Positions 8,127 to 17,090 of a stretch of DNA of 64,000 nt are shown here, one piece after another. Source of the stretch: Antiquaquibacter oligotrophicus. Its GTDB lineage: Bacteria > Actinomycetota > Actinomycetes > Actinomycetales > Microbacteriaceae. The notes beneath the pieces were generated by a model. That model was not told the origin of the DNA and ran no database searches. It saw only the letters and a program-made list of their open reading frames with translations. Position numbers and translations under genes: made by a program. The number at the start of each line of letters is the position of its first letter. The first letter of the stretch is position 1. The stretch spans positions 2,831,553 through 2,895,552 of the forward strand of contig NZ_CP085036.1 of NCBI RefSeq assembly GCF_020535405.1. The letters are read 5' to 3'.

Positions 8127-8942
8127 TCAGTCCTCGTAGGAGTGCTCGGGTCCGGGGTAGCTGCCGGTCTCCACGTCCTCCCGATATGCCGAGACGGCAT
8201 CCGTGAGGGTCTTGCGCAGGTTGGCGTACTGCTTCACGAACTTCGGGATCCTGCCCTTGGTGAACCCTGCCCAATCCGTCCACACGAGGAGTTGACCATC
8301 GACGTGTGGACCAGCGCCGACGCCGATGGTCGGGATACGCAGTTCGGACGTCACGCGTGCCGCGGCTTCGGCCGGCACCATCTCGAGTACGACGGCGAAG
8401 GCTCCGGCATCCTCGACAGCGTGGGCATCCGCGAGGAGCTGCTCTACCTGTTCGCCTCGACCCTGAATGACGTGGCCGCCCAGCCCGTGCTCACTCTGAG
8501 GTGTGAACCCGATGTGGGCCATGACCGGGATGCCCGCCGAAACGATCCTGCGAATCTGCTCGGCACTGCGCACACCCCCCTCTAGCTTCACCGCGTGGGC
8601 GCCGGTTTCTTTCATGAACCGGAACGCCGTGTGCAAGGCCTCGTCTGGTCCGGTCTCGTATGAGCCGAAGGGCATATCGGCAACAACAAACGCGCGATTG
8701 ACGGCTCCGGCGACGGCACGCGCGAGCGGAATGAGGTCGTCGATGGAGACCGGCAGTGTGGTGTCGTAGCCGTAGACGTTGTTGCCCGCGGAGTCACCGA
8801 CCAGGAGGAAGTCGATTCCGGCCTCGTCGAAGATGCCGGCGGTGAGTTGGTCGTAGCTGGTCAGCCCGGTGAACTTGATCCCGTTCTCCTTGGCGCGCTG
8901 GAAATGCCGGGTTCGAACGCGCTTGAGCGCCTGCTCTGCCAT
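8127..8942 (-). CDS. panB: 3-methyl-2-oxobutanoate hydroxymethyltransferase
   Basis: 271 residues; catalyses transfer of the hydroxymethyl group from 5,10-methylene-THF to 2-oxoisovalerate to give ketopantoate, the first step of pantothenate/CoA synthesis (EC 2.1.2.11). Family motifs are clear: [39 protein letters not shown] (metal Asp), [25 protein letters not shown] and LEMVPAE (catalytic Glu), then [18 protein letters not shown]. Length is normal. panB next to glnA2 is the same neighbourhood as in mycobacteria, which supports orthology. It is divergent from glnA2, with an 86-base shared intergenic region. Confidence 0.95.
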   Translation of the reverse strand: MAEQALKRVRTRHFQRAKENGIKFTGLTSYDQLTAGIFDEAGIDFLLVGDSAGNNVYGYDTTLPVSIDDLIPLARAVAGAVNRAFVVADMPFGSYETGPDEALHTAFRFMKETGAHAVKLEGGVRSAEQIRRIVSAGIPVMAHIGFTPQSEHGLGGHVIQGRGEQVEQLLADAHAVEDAGAFAVVLEMVPAEAAARVTSELRIPTIGVGAGPHVDGQLLVWTDWAGFTKGRIPKFVKQYANLRKTLTDAVSAYREDVETGSYPGPEHSYED

Positions 8943-9028
8943 GCAGTAAGTCTAGGGCGGAGCAAGTAGCCTATGAGGGTGCCGCTGGCACGCTCCCGGT
9001 GTCTACCGGATCAGTCGAAAGGGTAGTG

Positions 9029-10366
9029 ATGGACAAGCAGCGCGACTTCGTTCTTCGGACGATCGAAGAACGTGGAGTGAAGTTCGTACGGCTCTGGTTC
9101 ACAGATGTCGTCGGAACTCTCAAGAGTGTCGCGATCACCCCGGCAGAGGTGGAGGGTGCCTTTGCCGAGGGCCTCGGTTTCGACGGCTCCGCGCTCGAAG
9201 GTTTCACGCGCGCCTACGAAGCTGACCTGCTTGCCGCTCCCGACCCCGCGACCTTCCAGATACTCCCGTGGCGCGGGGAGATCGACCCGACCGGGCGCAT
9301 GTTCTGCGACATCCTCACGCCCGATGGTCAGCCGTCGTTCTCCGACCCCCGCAACGTCCTGAAGCGCACCCTAGCCAAGGCCGCCGACCGCGGTTTCTCC
9401 TTCTACACGCACCCGGAGATCGAGTTCTACCTGCTCAAGTCCTCAAAGCTCAAGGGTGGCGCACCCGAGCCCGTGGACTCCGCCGGATTCTTCGACAACG
9501 TACCCGGCGGAACTGCCCACGACTTCCGTCGCCGTTCCGTGCGGATGCTCGAGGACCTGGGTATCTCCGTCGAGTTCAGCCACCACGAGGCTGGCCCCGG
9601 TCAGAACGAGATCGACCTGCGTTACGCAGACGCTCTGACGACCGCGGACAACATCATGACCTTCCGCACCGTCATCAAGGAGGTGGCGATCGAGCAGGGT
9701 GTCTACGCGACGTTTATGCCGAAGCCGCTCTCCGGCCACCCCGGTTCCGGCATGCACACCCACATGTCGCTGTTCGAAGGTGACACCAACGCGTTCTACG
9801 ACGCGAGCGGCCACTACCAGCTCTCGAAAATCGGGCGTCAGTTCGTTGCGGGGCTCCTGCGTCACGCGCCCGAGATCACCGCCGTCACCAACCAGTTCGT
9901 GAACTCCTACAAACGACTGTGGGGCGGCGACGAGGCCCCGAGCTTTGTGACGTGGGGCCACAACAACCGCTCGGCCCTCGTCCGTGTTCCTCTCTACAAG
10001 CCCGGCAAGGGCCAGAGCGCGCGCGTCGAGTACCGTGCGATGGACTCGGCCGCCAACCCGTACCTCGCCTTCTCGTTGCTCCTCGCAGCGGGGCTCAAGG
10101 GTATTGAGGAGGGCTACGAACTCCCGCCCGAGGCGGAGAACAACGTGTGGGAGCTTTCCGATTCGGAGCGCCGCGCACTCGGGTACGAGGCGCTCCCCGC
10201 GAGCCTCGACCACGCCATCACCCTGATGCAGGATTCGGAACTCGTTGCGGAGACGCTCGGCGAGCAGGTCTTCAACTACGTGCTGCTGAACAAGCGACGC
10301 GAGTGGCGCGAGTACCGCGCTCAGGTAACCCCCTACGAGCTGGAGAGCAGCCTCGAGATCCTCTAG
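9029..10366 (+). CDS. glnA2: glutamine synthetase type I, GlnA2-like
   Basis: 445 residues. Glutamine synthetase beta-grasp and catalytic domains are present: LGFDGSALEGF, THPEIEFYL, SHHEAGPGQNEID, TFMPKPL, GSGMHTHMS, NRSALVRVP and VEYRAMDSAANPYL. It matches the mycobacterial GlnA2 type in size and in lying directly before glnE. The adenylylation loop, where GlnA has a Tyr in an LYELPPEE context, here reads NNVWELSDSERR: Trp replaces the modifiable Tyr, so it should escape GlnE control. Start ATG 9029 follows GAAAGGG at a good distance; an in-frame GTG sits one codon earlier. In some actinomycetes such paralogues act on polyamines rather than glutamate, so the substrate is less certain than the fold. 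Confidence 0.9.
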   Translation: MDKQRDFVLRTIEERGVKFVRLWFTDVVGTLKSVAITPAEVEGAFAEGLGFDGSALEGFTRAYEADLLAAPDPATFQILPWRGEIDPTGRMFCDILTPDGQPSFSDPRNVLKRTLAKAADRGFSFYTHPEIEFYLLKSSKLKGGAPEPVDSAGFFDNVPGGTAHDFRRRSVRMLEDLGISVEFSHHEAGPGQNEIDLRYADALTTADNIMTFRTVIKEVAIEQGVYATFMPKPLSGHPGSGMHTHMSLFEGDTNAFYDASGHYQLSKIGRQFVAGLLRHAPEITAVTNQFVNSYKRLWGGDEAPSFVTWGHNNRSALVRVPLYKPGKGQSARVEYRAMDSAANPYLAFSLLLAAGLKGIEEGYELPPEAENNVWELSDSERRALGYEALPASLDHAITLMQDSELVAETLGEQVFNYVLLNKRREWREYRAQVTPYELESSLEIL

Positions 10367-10397
10367 GCGCGCGGCCGACCGCCGACGCTGGTGAACC

Positions 10398-13337
10398 ATG
10401 ACGCGAGCACAGACAACGCTGACCGAACTGGCGCGCCTCGGGTTCACCGATCTCGGGGGAGCGTCCACACTCCTCGCCGAACTGGGTGCCCCCGACCTCG
10501 TGCCGGTTTTCGCGAAGGCGGCTGATCCGGACCAAGCACTGCGCCTCCTGATCGACCTTCGCGAGCGTGCACCCCAGCCCGTGGAAGCGGTGATGGGGAA
10601 TCCGGATGCCTCGGCCCTCCTCATTCGCATCCTCGGGGCCTCCGAGGGCCTCGGGTCGTTCTTCTCACGGCACCCCGGCGAACTCGATGTGCTGGCGGAA
10701 CACCTCGCCGCACCTCTCAGCGCTGAGGAGTACGCCGCGGATCTTTCCGCGGCGACGGAAGGTCTGAGCGGCGAACCCGCATGGATTGCGCTCAGAGTCC
10801 GGTATCGACGACACCTGGCACGACTGGCAGGCTGGGACCTCTCGCATCCGGACCCGCTTGCGGCCCTGGACACGGTCGCGGCCGCATTGGCCGACCTCGC
10901 TGGCGCGGCCCTCGACGCGTCGCTCGCGATCGCGCGTCGCGACAGCACACTCCCGGCCGACGATGTGTCCCGCACGCGCCTGGCCATCATCGGAATGGGC
11001 AAGGCGGGCGCGCGCGAACTGAACTACGTGTCCGACGTCGACGTGATCTTCGTGGCACAAGGTTCCGATGGTCTCTCGGACGACCGGGCCGTGGAGATCG
11101 CGACACGACTCGCCATGCACACCATGCGCGGGATCAACGAGCTCACCTCCGAACCATCGCTGTGGGAGGTCGACGCCAACCTGCGCCCGGAGGGTAAGGA
11201 CGGCGCGCTCGTACGTACCCTCGCCTCTCACGTCGCCTACTACGACCGATGGGCGCGCAGTTGGGAGTTTCAGGCGCTCCTCAAAGCGCGACCCCTCGCG
11301 GGCGACCGAGAGCTCGGTGACGACTACGTCGAGGCGTTGGCGCCCAAGGTCTGGTCGAGCGCATCCCGAGATAACTTCGTCGAGTCCGTTCAGCGCATGA
11401 GGGAGCGTGTCACCGAGCACATTCCGAGCTCCGAGATCGACGTGCAATTGAAGCTCGGCCCCGGCGGTTTGCGCGACGTCGAGTTCACGATCCAGCTGCT
11501 TCAACTGGTTCACGGTCAATCGGATGCCGGAGTGCGTCAGCGTGCGACGCTGCCCGCCCTTGTCGCCCTCGCCGAACAGGGTTACATCGGTCGAGTTGAG
11601 GCAGCGGAGTTCTCGGAGGACTACCGGTTTCTCAGGGTCCTCGAACATCGCCTGCAGCTGTCACGACTTCGACGGACCCACCTCATGCCGACCGACCCGG
11701 AGGCGCTGCGTGTGCTGGCCAGGGCATCCGGGCTCGCGACCAACGCCAGCGATCTCACGGAGCAGTGGCAGCGGACCAAAAACGCGGTACGCAGGCTTCA
11801 CGAGCGGCTGTTCTATCGCCCACTCCTGTCGGCTGTTGCGGCGCTCCCCGAGGACGGCCTCGTGCTCTCGAGCGAGCAGGCGGAGGCCCGCCTCGCGGCG
11901 ATCGGATTCCGTGATCCACGCGGTGCGCTTGCCCACATCGCGGCACTGACGGGTGGCGTTTCTCGCCGCGCCACGATTCAACGCAACCTGCTGCCCGTCA
12001 TGCTGCAGTGGTTTGCCGAAGGTGCCGACCCGGATTACGGGCTGCTCGCGTTCCGGCGCCTGAGCGAGGACCTGGGGGAGGCGTACTGGTTCCTGCGGAT
12101 GCTGCGCGACTCATCGGGCGCGGCCCAGCGTCTCACCCATGTACTCGCGGGGTCAAAGTTCGTTGGCTCGCTGTTCGAGCGGATCCCCGAAGCGGCGGCG
12201 TGGCTCGAGAACGAGGACGAGTTGCGACCGCGACCGCTCGATCAGCTCCTCGAGGAGACTCACGCCACGGTCGCTCGACACCGCGACGACGAGGATGCCG
12301 CAGCCCTGGCGCTCCGCACGGCGCGGCGACGTGAGATCCTGCGCCTGGCCCTCGCGGGCATCGTGGGGAACATCACCATCGGGCAGCTCGGTAGAGCACT
12401 CTCGGACATCACGACCGCCATCCTCACGGGAGCCCTTGCCCTCGCCCATCGATACGGTGACGGGATCGAGTTCGGCATCATCGCGATGGGCCGATACGGC
12501 GGACAGGAACTCGGTTTCGGCTCGGACGCCGACGTCATGTACGTCTATCGGCCGGCAGGAGCCGACGGCGAGGAAGCCCAGCGCCGCGCCGAGCGCATCG
12601 TGCACGCCCTCAGTCGCTACACGGAAGATCTTCGAGTCCCTCTCGATCTCGACATCGGTCTACGACCCGAGGGTCGCAACGGGGCGATCGTTCGTTCGCT
12701 CGACTCGTACCGCGCGTACTACGCGCGGTGGTCGCTGACCTGGGAGGCGCAGGCGCTCCTCAGAGCGCGCGGCGCCGTGGGTGATGCCGACCTGCTCGCC
12801 GCTTTCGAGGAGCTCGCCGACTCTGTCCGCTATCCGGAATCCATCTCCGAGAACGACATCCGCGAGATCAAACGCATCAAGGCGCGGGTCGAAAACGAAC
12901 GCCTCCCGCAAGCGGCCGACCCCACGCGACACTTGAAGCTCGGCCGCGGATCGCTCAGTGATGTCGAATGGTTTGTGCAATTGCTGGAGCTCGAGCACGG
13001 TGCTCGAGTGCCCGGCCTGCGCACGACGTCCACGCTCGGCGCGCTGGCCGCGGCCGAAGCCGCAGGACTAGTCGACACCGAGGATGCCCACAAGCTGAGA
13101 GACGCGTGGATTCTCGCATCGCGCGCGCGGTCGGCGATGACTCTGTGGACCGCCAAAACCTCGGATGTGCTGCCGAAGGACCTCCTCCAACTCGAGGGCG
13201 TCGCGCGGCTGCTCGAGTACCCACCGGGATCGGCAGGCGTGTTCGAGGAGCAGTACCTCCGGGTGACGCGGCTGGCACGCCAGGTGTTCGAGCGCCGCTT
13301 CTACGGCACCACGTCGAAGCCGCCGCCCACGACCTGA
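10398..13337 (+). CDS. glnE: bifunctional glutamine synthetase adenylyltransferase / adenylyl-removing enzyme
   Basis: 979 residues, the usual size. It has two nucleotidyltransferase domains in tandem: the N-terminal one around GMGKAGARELNYVSDVDVIF (de-adenylylating half) and the C-terminal one around AMGRYGGQELGFGSDADVMY (adenylylating half), each with the GS-D-x-D metal pair, and repeated KLGPGGLRDVEF / KLGRGSLSDVEW motifs. It controls GlnA by AMP transfer to a tyrosine in response to nitrogen state. It is 31 bases after glnA2 and probably cotranscribed; its target glnA lies convergently downstream. No catalytic residue is missing. Confidence 0.96.
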   Translation: MTRAQTTLTELARLGFTDLGGASTLLAELGAPDLVPVFAKAADPDQALRLLIDLRERAPQPVEAVMGNPDASALLIRILGASEGLGSFFSRHPGELDVLAEHLAAPLSAEEYAADLSAATEGLSGEPAWIALRVRYRRHLARLAGWDLSHPDPLAALDTVAAALADLAGAALDASLAIARRDSTLPADDVSRTRLAIIGMGKAGARELNYVSDVDVIFVAQGSDGLSDDRAVEIATRLAMHTMRGINELTSEPSLWEVDANLRPEGKDGALVRTLASHVAYYDRWARSWEFQALLKARPLAGDRELGDDYVEALAPKVWSSASRDNFVESVQRMRERVTEHIPSSEIDVQLKLGPGGLRDVEFTIQLLQLVHGQSDAGVRQRATLPALVALAEQGYIGRVEAAEFSEDYRFLRVLEHRLQLSRLRRTHLMPTDPEALRVLARASGLATNASDLTEQWQRTKNAVRRLHERLFYRPLLSAVAALPEDGLVLSSEQAEARLAAIGFRDPRGALAHIAALTGGVSRRATIQRNLLPVMLQWFAEGADPDYGLLAFRRLSEDLGEAYWFLRMLRDSSGAAQRLTHVLAGSKFVGSLFERIPEAAAWLENEDELRPRPLDQLLEETHATVARHRDDEDAAALALRTARRREILRLALAGIVGNITIGQLGRALSDITTAILTGALALAHRYGDGIEFGIIAMGRYGGQELGFGSDADVMYVYRPAGADGEEAQRRAERIVHALSRYTEDLRVPLDLDIGLRPEGRNGAIVRSLDSYRAYYARWSLTWEAQALLRARGAVGDADLLAAFEELADSVRYPESISENDIREIKRIKARVENERLPQAADPTRHLKLGRGSLSDVEWFVQLLELEHGARVPGLRTTSTLGALAAAEAAGLVDTEDAHKLRDAWILASRARSAMTLWTAKTSDVLPKDLLQLEGVARLLEYPPGSAGVFEEQYLRVTRLARQVFERRFYGTTSKPPPTT

Positions 13338-13445
13338 CCGGATGCCCGGCATCCCGGGACATCGCACCCTGTACTTCAGGCTGCGAGGACCGACAGCGTG
13401 ATGGATGCCGCGACCGCGGCGAACATCCGAAAGGAAAGGTCTCCC

Positions 13446-14144
13446 ATGTCAACACCCGTCTCGACTGATGCCCCCGTTCCGGTACCCGCGGCGCCGACAG
13501 TGGTCAGCCGCGGCTGGGCGGTGGTAGGAATCGTCGCCGCACTGACCTCGGGGGCAAGCGTCTTCCTCTCCATGAGCCTGTCGCCGGAGTACGTGCCAGG
13601 CTCGGTCATCACGTCCGAGATCATGGACGCAGGTTTCGCCGAGAAGCGACCGCTACTCGTCGCGTTCCACATCACGACCGTGGTCTCCGCACTGCTCCTG
13701 GTTGTGTTCGCAGCTGGCCTCCACCGGAGGCTCCAGAGTGTCCACCGAACGCAGACGCTCGCGCCGACCATCGCGCTGGTGGGCATCGCTCTGGTGTCTG
13801 TGGCTCAGCTCCTCGGCAGTGGCCTCGATACCGAGTTCTTGTTCGGTGTGGGGGATACCGCCATCAACCTTCCGTCCGATATCGGCATGTACTCGCACTG
13901 GATCGCCACGATCCCGTGGCTGTGGGCTGGCGCCGGCATCGCTGCCCTCGCCGCAGGGGCTTCACGACGCGGGGCGCTCGTGCCCGCGTGGCTCGCCGTC
14001 GTCAGCATCATCCTCGGCGGGCTCACCGTGCTCATCGCCGTGTCGCCGCTGCAGTACATGTCGGCGGGCCCCGGCATCCTGTGGCTCCTCATCGCATCGC
14101 TGGGGTTCACGCTGGGGGACCGGGCGCTGCGTCGAAAGAGCTAA
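13446..14144 (+). CDS. hypothetical six-helix membrane protein
   Basis: 232 residues, not recognised beyond a general resemblance to small actinobacterial membrane proteins. An N-terminal Pro/Ala-rich tail of about 28 residues precedes roughly six hydrophobic segments (WAVVGIVAALTSGASVFL, TVVSALLLVVFAAGL, TIALVGIALVSVAQLLG, a WIATIPWLWAGAGIAALAAG segment, WLAVVSIILGGLTVLIAV and GILWLLIASLGFTLG). ATG 13446 is preferred over an upstream GTG because AAAGGAAAGG lies just before it. It sits between glnE and a strong bidirectional terminator. No catalytic motif is visible. Confidence 0.72.
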   Translation: MSTPVSTDAPVPVPAAPTVVSRGWAVVGIVAALTSGASVFLSMSLSPEYVPGSVITSEIMDAGFAEKRPLLVAFHITTVVSALLLVVFAAGLHRRLQSVHRTQTLAPTIALVGIALVSVAQLLGSGLDTEFLFGVGDTAINLPSDIGMYSHWIATIPWLWAGAGIAALAAGASRRGALVPAWLAVVSIILGGLTVLIAVSPLQYMSAGPGILWLLIASLGFTLGDRALRRKS

Positions 14145-14159
14145 ACCGCCACGAACGCG

Positions 14160-14194
14160 CACGAGCCCGCCACGATTGACGTGGCGGGCTCGTG
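14160..14194. terminator. bidirectional terminator between the membrane-protein gene and glnA
   Basis: Perfect 15-bp inverted repeat (left arm 14160-14174, loop ATTGA, right arm 14180-14194), very GC rich, between the convergent ends of the membrane-protein gene (14144) and glnA (14213). It has no T-run on either side, so it fits the GC-stem, tail-less terminators common in actinobacteria. Confidence 0.75.
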
Positions 14195-14212
14195 TGACTG
14201 ACGTCGCAGCGA

Positions 14213-15637
14213 TTAGACCGAGAAGTACAGCTCGTACTCGAACGGGTGCGGACGCTGGGAAGCGGGAATGATCTCCTTCTCCCACTTGTAGGCGATCCAC
14301 GTGTCGATGAGGTCCTTCGTGAAGACGTTGCCCTCCATCAGGAACTCGTGGTCGGCCTCGAGCGCCTTGAGGCACTCAGCGAGCGAACCGGGAACCTGCG
14401 GGATGAGCTTGGCCTCCTCGGGCGGGAGTTCGTAGAGGTCCTTGTCGACGGGCTCGTGCGGCTCGATCTTGTTCTTGATTCCGTCGAGGCCAGCCATGAG
14501 CTGCGCCGCGAAGGCCAGGTACGGGTTACCTGATGCGTCCGGCGCGCGGAACTCGATGCGCTTGGCCTTCGGGTTGGTTCCCGTGATCGGGATACGGATC
14601 GAGGCCGAACGGTTACCGGCCGAGTAGACCAGGTTGACCGGAGCCTCGAAGCCCGGAACCAGGCGGTGGAACGAGTTGAGCGTCGGGTTGGTGAACGCGA
14701 GCACCGCGGGGGCGTGCTTGAGCAGACCACCGATGTACCAGCGAGCAACGTCGCTGAGGCCACCGTAGCCCTGCTCGTCGTAGAAGAGCGGCTTGCCGTC
14801 GTTCCACAGCGACTGGTGCGTGTGCATGCCCGAACCGTTGTCGCCGAAGAGCGGCTTCGGCATGAAGGTTGCGACCTTGCCCCACTCGAGGGCGGTGTTC
14901 TTGACGATGTACTTGAACTTGAGGATGTCGTCTGCCGCGTGCACCATCGTGTCGAAGCGGTAGTTGATCTCAGCCTGACCACCCGTTCCCACCTCGTGGT
15001 GGGCGCGCTCGAGGATGAGGCCGGCGTCGATCAGCTTGAGGCTGATGTCGTCACGCAGGTCGGCCTGCTTGTCGATGGGGCTGACGGGGAAGTAGCCACC
15101 CTTGTACGGGGTCTTGTTGGCGAGGTTTCCGCCCTCCTCGACGCGACCGGTGTTCCAGGCGCCTTCCTCGGAGTCCACCGAGTAGAAGCTCTGGTTCTGA
15201 GTCACGGAGTAACGAACATCGTCGAAGATGTAGAACTCGGCCTCAGGGGCGAAGTACGCGGTGTCTGCGATGCCGGTCGAGGCGAGGTACTTCTCAGCCT
15301 TCTTGGCGACCTGACGGGGGTCCTTGCCGTAGATCTCGCCGTTACGCGGGTTGTAAATGTCGAACACCATGATGAGCGTGCGCTCAGTGCGGAACGGGTC
15401 GACGTACGCGGTCGTGACATCGGGGATCAGCTGCATGTCCGACTCGTGGATGTTCGCGAACCCGCGGATCGACGAACCGTCGAAGAGCTGGCCGACGGAG
15501 AAGAACTCCTCGTCGACGGTGGACGCCGGGATGTTGAAGTGCTGCTGGACCCCGGGTAGGTCCGTGAAGCGAATATCAAGGAACTTGACGTCGGTGTCCT
15601 TGATGAACTTGAGCACTTCTGAAGAATCACTGAACAT
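14213..15637 (-). CDS. glnA: glutamine synthetase type I (adenylylatable, GlnA)
   Basis: 474 residues; the main ammonium-assimilating enzyme (glutamate + NH4+ + ATP to glutamine). Motifs: [61 protein letters not shown] and [14 protein letters not shown]. Tyr402 in the [10 protein letters not shown] loop is the adenylylation site acted on by GlnE. Start ATG 15637 is preceded by GGAG at nine bases; a longer frame exists upstream but would add a non-conserved tail. A textbook GlnR box lies 70-107 bases upstream. The 3' end meets a strong bidirectional terminator. Confidence 0.97.
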   Translation of the reverse strand: MFSDSSEVLKFIKDTDVKFLDIRFTDLPGVQQHFNIPASTVDEEFFSVGQLFDGSSIRGFANIHESDMQLIPDVTTAYVDPFRTERTLIMVFDIYNPRNGEIYGKDPRQVAKKAEKYLASTGIADTAYFAPEAEFYIFDDVRYSVTQNQSFYSVDSEEGAWNTGRVEEGGNLANKTPYKGGYFPVSPIDKQADLRDDISLKLIDAGLILERAHHEVGTGGQAEINYRFDTMVHAADDILKFKYIVKNTALEWGKVATFMPKPLFGDNGSGMHTHQSLWNDGKPLFYDEQGYGGLSDVARWYIGGLLKHAPAVLAFTNPTLNSFHRLVPGFEAPVNLVYSAGNRSASIRIPITGTNPKAKRIEFRAPDASGNPYLAFAAQLMAGLDGIKNKIEPHEPVDKDLYELPPEEAKLIPQVPGSLAECLKALEADHEFLMEGNVFTKDLIDTWIAYKWEKEIIPASQRPHPFEYELYFSV

Positions 15638-15706
15638 GTGAAGGACTCCAATGAGCTTGGTGCTGAACGGCAGCAGACGCGGCCACAACGAGGTTATGGT
15701 GCAGGG

Positions 15707-15744
15707 GTTTCGCGAGGGTCACGCAAATGTTTCCGGCATGTTAC
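15707..15744 (-). promoter_or_regulatory. GlnR operator upstream of glnA
   Basis: Read on the minus strand the site is GTAAC-n6-GAAAC-n6-GTGAC-n6-GAAAC, with all four half-elements and all three six-base spacers matching the published actinobacterial GlnR consensus (gTnAC-n6-GaAAC, repeated). It lies 70-107 bases upstream of the glnA start, in the 134-base region shared with the divergent RDD gene. GlnR usually activates glnA under nitrogen limitation. Confidence 0.8.
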
Positions 15745-15771
15745 GCGTCGGTGCCGCGATAGTCTCGAAGC

Positions 15772-16176
15772 ATGTCATCGAGCTCGTCCGTGTCGTCCGA
15801 TTGGCCGGGCAAACGTCTCGGACTTCCCGAGACGGGGCCGCGCTCGGTGGGGCGTATCGGTCGTCGCATCGCTGCCCTCGCGATCGACTGGGGAGCCGCT
15901 GTTCTCATCTCGGTTGCGTTCTTCCGCTACGACCCGTGGGCGACTCTCGCGATCTTTGCGGTCACGCAGATCGTGTTCTTGCTGACTGTTTCGGGGAGTG
16001 TTGGACACCTCATCTTGGGCCTCCGGGTGGTACCCATCGCGGGAGGCTATCTCGGTGCGTGGCGCCCGTTCGTCCGCACCGCTTTGCTCTGCCTCGTCAT
16101 CCCCGCGGTGATTTGGGACAAGGACCAGCGAGGGATGCACGACAGGCTGGCCGGCACCGTTCTGGTGCGTCGCTAA
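15772..16176 (+). CDS. RDD family membrane protein
   Basis: 134 residues. An RDD domain is visible: VGRIGRRIAALAIDWGAAVLI (the R..D pair at the first helix) and, at the end, DKDQRGMHDRLAGTVLVRR, with two or three hydrophobic segments between. Function of RDD proteins is mostly unknown; some act in Na+/H+ exchange. It is divergent from glnA across the GlnR box, an arrangement also seen in mycobacteria, where an RDD gene lies between DUF4191 and glnA. GTG and ATG starts are both near; ATG 15772 gives the usual Ser-rich start. Confidence 0.85.
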   Translation: MSSSSSVSSDWPGKRLGLPETGPRSVGRIGRRIAALAIDWGAAVLISVAFFRYDPWATLAIFAVTQIVFLLTVSGSVGHLILGLRVVPIAGGYLGAWRPFVRTALLCLVIPAVIWDKDQRGMHDRLAGTVLVRR

Positions 16177-16197
16177 CGAACGAGCGCTGATCGGCCG

Positions 16198-16914
16198 TTA
16201 GCGCGGGCGAGGCGCACGGGCCTTCATCGGGTCCATTCCCTTCGGGATCGGCAGTCCGTTCTTGCCGAGGGAGTTCAGTCGATTGGAGACTGCGAGCACC
16301 TCGTTCTTGCGGAGGGCCGACTTGAAACTGTTGAGCTTGGCCGGCAGCTTGTGCAGAGCTGTCGAGTCCTCGTCCGGACCCACGAAGACGAAGTTGATCG
16401 GCACGTTCGGGAGGATGCGTGCCACAACCTTGCGCTGGTCCTCGAGCATCGGGCGGGTTCGGCTCTGGGGGCCCTCGCCGATGAGCGCAACCCCTCCACG
16501 CCCTACCGCGCGGTAGACGGCATCCTGAGTCTTCGGGCTCACGGTGATGGGCATCTCGCTTGCCGTCCATCCACGACGGAGCGAACTCTTGAGTACCGCG
16601 CCCACCGCACCGGGCTGTCCCGCGATCTGTGAGTACGCCGCCCGCTCGGCACGACGGCCAAGCACGATGAGGAAAAGCAGAATTCCGCCCAGCAGGCCGG
16701 CGACGATGTAGAGGATCAGGCCGACGACGTTGGCGCCGGAGAGAAGGACGCCGAGGCCGATACCCGCAACGAGCGGCAGAACGAAGCTCGCCAGGAGGTA
16801 CCAGATCGCCCTCTTGTCGTAGCGTGTGGTCATCTGGAAGACCTGGTACATCTGCTTGAGACGACCGGGCTCCTTCGGTGCCTTTGACGGGGACGAGGAG
16901 GAGGTGCGAGCCAT
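16198..16914 (-). CDS. DUF4191 domain-containing membrane protein
   Basis: 238 residues. Start ATG 16914 (MARTSSSSPSKAPKEPG) matches the conserved Lys/Ser N-terminus of DUF4191; upstream codons of the open frame are not conserved. Two adjacent transmembrane segments (AIWYLLASFVLPLVAGIGLG and NVVGLILYIVAGLLGGILLF) are followed by a cytoplasmic part with RRAERAAYSQIAGQPGAVGA and GVALIGEGP. Function unknown. It is the orthologue of the gene that normally sits between lipA and glnA in mycobacteria. The gene is convergent with the RDD gene across 21 bases. Confidence 0.88.
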   Translation of the reverse strand: MARTSSSSPSKAPKEPGRLKQMYQVFQMTTRYDKRAIWYLLASFVLPLVAGIGLGVLLSGANVVGLILYIVAGLLGGILLFLIVLGRRAERAAYSQIAGQPGAVGAVLKSSLRRGWTASEMPITVSPKTQDAVYRAVGRGGVALIGEGPQSRTRPMLEDQRKVVARILPNVPINFVFVGPDEDSTALHKLPAKLNSFKSALRKNEVLAVSNRLNSLGKNGLPIPKGMDPMKARAPRPR

Positions 16915-17090
16915 ACTCTCTAGGATACCGTCCTTCCGGAACCCGCCCGGCGGCGGCCATCGGGGGCCGGAGGCTACGTGGGGTGAGTGCGGGAGGGGGA
17001 CTTCTCCTCCACAACGCTGCCGCGGAGCGATGTCTCTCGGAGTTCTTGTCATGGTGATGCGAGCACACCGAGGCTTGGCACGATCGGCGA

